Source: Eutrophocola sp965661105
GTDB taxonomy: Bacteria > Pseudomonadota > Gammaproteobacteria > Pseudomonadales > Pseudohongiellaceae
Assembly (NCBI GenBank): GCA_965661105.1
Contig: CBFICR010000098.1
Span: 1-9,430 of the forward strand
Length of the DNA stretch: 9,430 nt
Direction of reading: 5' to 3'
The translations under genes and the position numbers were made by a program. The notes under the pieces were generated by a model. That model saw only the letters and a program-made list of their open reading frames with translations. It did no database searches and was not told the DNA's origin. The stretch's first letter is position 1. Every line of letters starts with the position of its first letter. Below, one piece after another: positions 5,616 through 9,430 of this stretch.

Positions 5616-8603
5616 ATGAAAAAGCTGAACAATCAGCCTGCACTTCTGCGTGGGCGTAAAAACAATAAAATATCATCCTGCTTTAAATTATCCATTCTCA
5701 CATTAGCAACCACCTTGGCTACTCAAACTCTGGCACAGGAAATTGAGGAGATTGAGATCACCGGTTCTCGCATCCAGCGCGCCGGAATGGAGTCACCTAC
5801 TCCAGTCACTGACGTGTCACTGGAAGAACTGGGCAATATCGATCCCGGACAGCTGGCAGAGGCTCTTAGCCAACTCCCGCAATTTTTTAATAACCAGCGC
5901 CCCAGCCAGGTTGGCTGGAACTCTGCCGGTGCAAATCTGAATTTACGCGGTGCCGGCTCGCAGCGCTCACTGGTATTGCTTGATGGGCGCCGCGTTCCAG
6001 CAGGCAACCGTTGGGGCATTCCCAATATCAGCTCTTTACCGGAAGCGGCAATTCGCAGTGTTGAAACCGTAACAGGCGGAGCTTCTGCCGCCTATGGCAC
6101 AGATGCCGTGGCCGGTGTTATCAACTTCAGACTGGATACAGACTATGTAGGTACTAAAGTCAAAGCCCAGGTAGGCACCACCTCACGAGCTGACGGGGAT
6201 AACCATGAAGTCGGGTTTACCCATGGCAGGGATATAGGCACTGACGGCCACCTGATCGTGTCTTATGATTCCTTTTCCCAGGAAGCCATTCGTTCAACAG
6301 CCGCCATGGAAGATCGCGACTGGTATCAACAGCGCGCATTAATAACCAACACAGATCCCAATGGCCCACGGCTGATTGATCGCCCTTATGTAGTTTCTAC
6401 CCAGGTCTCCACCGGCGGTGTGATTAATGCCCCTGGCTCAGCCCTTGATCGCTGGGCATTCAACAATAATGACGGCACTGTTACCGCGGGGCCACAGAGC
6501 TTCAGTGGCACCGGCCAGTTCATCGGCGGCTGTAACTGTCAGGCTCTGACAGAATCAACCAGAGATTGGGGGAATGATGCGGACAACCAGATTTCCAACC
6601 GCAATGAACGGCAAAACCTGTTTGCATTTTATGACCATGACATCAACGAAAACCTGAATGTTTTTGTTCAGGGAATTTATGCCACAACCGAAGTTGAAAG
6701 CCCCTGGTTTTCAACCCCCTTCCTGTCAGGGCCATGGACAATCAACGTATTCTCCGGCAACCCTTTCCTGCCACCGGAAGTACAACAGATCATGGATAAT
6801 GAAGGACTGGCTTCCTTCAATATGGCGATGATTGGAGATAATCAGGCTGATAACCCTCTTGGTCAGTACACCATTATGCAGGATGAGGCCTCCAAGTCAG
6901 GTACCGCCGGCTTTAAACTGAAGCTGGCCGATGCCGGATTTTTTACTGACTGGGATGTGAACGGCTATATTCAATACGGCCGCGTAGACCAACATCAGCA
7001 TTTTTATAACGGTCCTGACCTGGGCTATTTGCCCCTTGCCATGGATGCCGTCACCGGCCCCGATGGCCAGCCCGCCTGTTATGCCGCACTGGCTAACCCT
7101 GCAGACTTTGGTGACTGCCAGCCCATCAATCTGTTTGGTGGCGTGCAAACGGCTACCTCTACTCCAGCAGGCATTGATTATGTGATGGACAGGGAAAAAG
7201 TCATCGAAAGCCTTTATGAACAAACCTTTGCTGAAATCACTCTTGCCGGTGAGCTTCACGAAGGTTTCGGTGCCGGGCCAATTCTGGCGTTCTTCGGCGC
7301 CTCCCATCGCAAGGATCAGGTCAACCAGTATGTTCCTGAACTGGAGGATGAGTTCATCTTTCTTGGCGGCCAAAACACCGGTTTTCGTGGTCTGGTTCCA
7401 GAGAATTTTCCCGGAGGTATGGCCGGCGTGAGAGCAGGCAGTGTGCCATCAGGTTTTATCGGTGCCAGCAACCTTTCGCGAATTCTGTTTACCGGATCAA
7501 TACAGACCCCCACCACTGTTCTGGATGGCAGTTTTACGGTTGACGAAGCTTTTACTGAAATCAACATCCCCCTGCTATCAGACATGGCACTCGTGCAGCA
7601 GCTTGATGCCAGTGTGGCTTATCGCTATGCCGATTATTCCGGGTCTGGCGGCATCGATTCATGGAAAGTTGGTCTGAGCTGGCAAGTTAACGATGAACTG
7701 CGTCTTCGTGCAACCAAATCCCGCGACGTCAGGGCCGCATCCCTGCGTGAAAGGTTTGACGAAACAGCAGGTGGAGCAGCAGTTACTGACCCTTTCAATG
7801 CCAACAGCTTTATCTTTACTGCCAGTCGCAGTGCAGGCAACCCCAATGTGGATCCTGAAGAAGCCGATACTTTGACCTTCGGAGCCGTATACCAACCTGC
7901 ATGGCTGGATGGTTTTTCTGTTTCCGGCGACGCTTACAGTATCACCATTGATGGTGCCCTGGCCCAACCCGGCTTCCAGGATATAGTTGATGGTTGCTTC
8001 GATGGCGGCCAGGTATTTTGTGATCTGATTGAGCGTGGTTCAGACAACCTGATCACACGAATCACCAGCATTTATTTTAATCTGGATGAATTGCGCCTGA
8101 AAGGCTTTGACCTTGAAATGCGCTATACCACAGAAATAAGTTTGCTGGGTGGGGATGAAACATTGTCCTGGCGCTTGATAGCAGCCACAGTTGACGAAAA
8201 CTCACAGCTGGTGGCAGGCGCACCAAGAGATTTCCTGGATCGTCAGCAGCCTTCATTGCGTTATCTGACCAACCTGACCTATACCCGGGGTGATTTCAGA
8301 GCATTCCTGAATGGTCGTTACACTGATGAATATAGCCTCAACAGGCGTTTTGTAGAGGGTGTTGATGTAGATGACAACACCGTCGATTCAGTGTTCTACA
8401 CTGACATGACTCTGGGTTATGATTTTGCCGGTGAGAACGGAAGTAATTTCAATGTGTTCCTGTCCATCAATAATCTCTTCGATGAAGAGCCCCCGCAAAC
8501 ACCAGGTAACGGCGTAGCATTTTTGGGTGGTACCAATGGCGTTAACGGCCTCTATGATGCCTTGGGTCGTCGCTACGTGATGGGTGTCAATATGAGTTTT
8601 TAA
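5616..8603 (+). CDS. Large TonB-dependent outer-membrane receptor
   Basis: Outer-membrane transporter powered by TonB-ExbBD; 995 residues, much larger than the roughly 700 of typical siderophore receptors. The signal peptide is 1-40 (cleavage after TLA expected). The mature N-terminus carries EEIEITGSR, a likely TonB-box region. The plug domain is about 50-172, with NLNLRGAGSQRSLVLLDGRR (107-126) and RSVETV.GGASAAYGTDAVAGVINF (147-171). The rest is a 22-strand-type barrel ending in RRYVMGVNMSF, whose terminal Phe995 is the outer-membrane insertion signal. The mature protein's only cysteines are C306/C308, C488/C501 and C794/C802, in loop-like segments. AGGGGA four bases ahead of the ATG is a strong ribosome site. 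It is separated from fdhD by 337 bases and followed by a strong terminator. The substrate cannot be read from sequence; the quinoprotein downstream hints at an alcohol, a polymer or PQQ. Confidence 0.95.
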   Translation: MKKLNNQPALLRGRKNNKISSCFKLSILTLATTLATQTLAQEIEEIEITGSRIQRAGMESPTPVTDVSLEELGNIDPGQLAEALSQLPQFFNNQRPSQVGWNSAGANLNLRGAGSQRSLVLLDGRRVPAGNRWGIPNISSLPEAAIRSVETVTGGASAAYGTDAVAGVINFRLDTDYVGTKVKAQVGTTSRADGDNHEVGFTHGRDIGTDGHLIVSYDSFSQEAIRSTAAMEDRDWYQQRALITNTDPNGPRLIDRPYVVSTQVSTGGVINAPGSALDRWAFNNNDGTVTAGPQSFSGTGQFIGGCNCQALTESTRDWGNDADNQISNRNERQNLFAFYDHDINENLNVFVQGIYATTEVESPWFSTPFLSGPWTINVFSGNPFLPPEVQQIMDNEGLASFNMAMIGDNQADNPLGQYTIMQDEASKSGTAGFKLKLADAGFFTDWDVNGYIQYGRVDQHQHFYNGPDLGYLPLAMDAVTGPDGQPACYAALANPADFGDCQPINLFGGVQTATSTPAGIDYVMDREKVIESLYEQTFAEITLAGELHEGFGAGPILAFFGASHRKDQVNQYVPELEDEFIFLGGQNTGFRGLVPENFPGGMAGVRAGSVPSGFIGASNLSRILFTGSIQTPTTVLDGSFTVDEAFTEINIPLLSDMALVQQLDASVAYRYADYSGSGGIDSWKVGLSWQVNDELRLRATKSRDVRAASLRERFDETAGGAAVTDPFNANSFIFTASRSAGNPNVDPEEADTLTFGAVYQPAWLDGFSVSGDAYSITIDGALAQPGFQDIVDGCFDGGQVFCDLIERGSDNLITRITSIYFNLDELRLKGFDLEMRYTTEISLLGGDETLSWRLIAATVDENSQLVAGAPRDFLDRQQPSLRYLTNLTYTRGDFRAFLNGRYTDEYSLNRRFVEGVDVDDNTVDSVFYTDMTLGYDFAGENGSNFNVFLSINNLFDEEPPQTPGNGVAFLGGTNGVNGLYDALGRRYVMGVNMSF

Positions 8604-8625
8604 TCGGCTTTTGCGTTTAAAAACC

Positions 8626-8658
8626 AACCCGGCTGCGTTTACGTAGCCGGGTTTTTTT
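8626..8658 (+). terminator. Intrinsic terminator after the TonB-dependent receptor
   Basis: AACCCGGCTGCGT (8626-8638) pairs with ACGTAGCCGGGTT (8641-8653) in a 13-base stem with a single G-T wobble and a tight T-rich loop. A T-run (8652-8658) follows at once. It lies 22 bases after the receptor stop. This is a textbook Rho-independent terminator, so the next gene is expected to have its own promoter. Confidence 0.92.
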
Positions 8659-8695
8659 ATCTTGAAAAAAACATATAAGCTGAATGCTTTATTCA

Positions 8696-8717
8696 ACAGC
8701 AAGCTGTGCTCTACAAT
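8696..8717 (+). promoter_or_regulatory. Candidate promoter with adjacent palindrome upstream of the quinoprotein gene
   Basis: TACAAT (8712-8717) matches the -10 consensus at five of six positions and would place the transcript start about 20 bases before ATG 8745. Four bases upstream lies the inverted repeat ACAGC-AA-GCTGT (8696-8707), in the spacer between -35 and -10. No good -35 is seen; the nearest candidate at 17 bases is TTATTC. The strong terminator upstream makes a promoter in this interval necessary, but this exact choice is tentative. Confidence 0.35.
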
Positions 8718-8744
8718 GCATTAAAGAACCTCTTCGGGAACACT

Positions 8745-9430
8745 ATGATCAAACCATTCCTGCTCTCTGCTGCCTTCCTTATAACAAGCCTTAATCCCTT
8801 TGTGGCTTTTTCTGCTGAATGCGCCACAAACGCTACTTTTCAACCAGCAACTCAGGATGACTGGCAGGGTTGGGGGGCAAGCTATAATAATGACCGCCTT
8901 AGTAATGCCGCAAGCAACCCAATCAATAGTGACTCCCTGCCCCGCCTTACCCTGAAATGGGCTTATGGTTTTGATCAGGTACGCTCGGTAATAGGTAACC
9001 CGGCTCTGTCCGGTAACCGGATTTTTATCGGTGATGAAAATGGCAAAGTCTACGCACTGGATCGTGCTAGTGGCTGCGAAGACTGGATATTCCAGGCAGA
9101 CAACGGTGTGCGCACCATGCCTCTCATTGAAGAAATTGATGGCCGCTGGCTGGTGTTTTTTGGGGATCGCAGCGCTAATTTTTATGCTGTTGATGCGCTA
9201 ACAGGAAATCAGCTGTGGAAGGTTAAAGTCGACAACCACCAGGCCGCCATCCTCACCGGAGCCCCGCAATACATTAGCCTTGAAAATGAAATCTCCCCCA
9301 ACCGGATTATTGTGCCGGTGTCCTCCAGTGAAGAGGGATTAGGTGCCGTGCCCGTTTATCCCTGCTGCACCTTTCAGGGCAGTGTTGTCAGCCTTGATGC
9401 GCTGAGCGGAAATACCCTCTGGAAAACCAG
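8745..9430 (+). CDS. Exported PQQ-type beta-propeller quinoprotein, polyvinyl-alcohol-dehydrogenase-like (partial, runs off right edge)
   Basis: N-terminal 228 residues of a periplasmic protein; the frame is open to the window end. MIKPFLLSAAFLITSLNPFV.FSA is a signal peptide, cleaved around residue 24. Three propeller blade motifs follow: GKVYALDRASGCEDWIF (100-116), ANFYAVDALTGNQLWKV (144-160) and GSVVSLDALSGNTLWKT (212-228). DDWQGWGASYNNDR (38-51), LKWAYGF (70-76), FFGD (138-141), VPVSSSEE (190-197) and YPCCTFQGS (205-213) fit PQQ-dependent polyvinyl-alcohol-dehydrogenase-like proteins. The vicinal pair C207-C208 recalls the strained disulfide of methanol and ethanol quinoprotein dehydrogenases. 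No haem-binding CXXCH lies in the part seen, whereas some relatives carry a cytochrome c domain at one end. GGGA (8736-8739), five bases ahead of the ATG, serves as ribosome site. Membership of the superfamily is secure; the substrate is inferred from resemblance only. Confidence 0.85.
   Translation, partial: MIKPFLLSAAFLITSLNPFVAFSAECATNATFQPATQDDWQGWGASYNNDRLSNAASNPINSDSLPRLTLKWAYGFDQVRSVIGNPALSGNRIFIGDENGKVYALDRASGCEDWIFQADNGVRTMPLIEEIDGRWLVFFGDRSANFYAVDALTGNQLWKVKVDNHQAAILTGAPQYISLENEISPNRIIVPVSSSEEGLGAVPVYPCCTFQGSVVSLDALSGNTLWKT

Noticed and set aside
6897..7373. 158-codon open frame on the minus strand inside the TonB receptor
   Set aside because: Antisense to a clearly coding barrel region, with no recognisable domain or ribosome site.
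8388..8702. 104-codon minus-strand open frame crossing the receptor end and terminator
   Set aside because: It overlaps the conserved receptor C-terminus and the terminator hairpin, so it is not credible as a gene.

Overview
The window looks like the chromosome of a free-living, probably marine, gammaproteobacterium. The evidence is the gene order ffh / ypjD / corB, which is also found in Escherichia coli, the moderate base composition, and a very large TonB-dependent receptor of the kind common in aquatic gammaproteobacteria. I cannot place it more precisely from sequence alone. The window divides into a housekeeping block (1 to about 5280) and an accessory nutrient-acquisition block (about 5280 to the right edge).

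Housekeeping block: ffh (signal recognition particle GTPase) is on the minus strand and is divergent from a plus-strand run of four genes. These are ypjD (CcsA/HemX-like membrane protein), corB (DUF21 + CBS + CorC_HlyC membrane protein), a zinc-ribbon Nudix hydrolase resembling FAD/ADP-ribose pyrophosphatases, and fdhD (sulfurtransferase that activates formate dehydrogenase). Gaps of 68, 23 and 60 bases with no clear terminator between them fit one transcription unit. ffh and the run presumably start from the roughly 200-base divergent interval.

Accessory block: a 337-base intergenic region carries an exact 10-base direct repeat and an AT-rich promoter-like stretch. It leads into a 995-residue TonB-dependent receptor with signal peptide, plug and barrel, followed by a strong intrinsic terminator. 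Next, starting at 8745 and cut by the right edge, is an exported beta-propeller quinoprotein. Its GWG..NDR start, VPVSSSEE segment and vicinal Cys-Cys (YPCCTF) resemble the PQQ-dependent polyvinyl-alcohol-dehydrogenase-like group. Together they suggest uptake of, or response to, a substrate (or PQQ itself) across the outer membrane, with periplasmic oxidation of an alcohol. The substrate is unknown.

I see no RNA genes, CRISPR arrays, insertion sequences, phage genes or frameshifted genes, and no clearly novel system. The receptor/quinoprotein pair and its upstream regulatory DNA are the parts most worth a second look.
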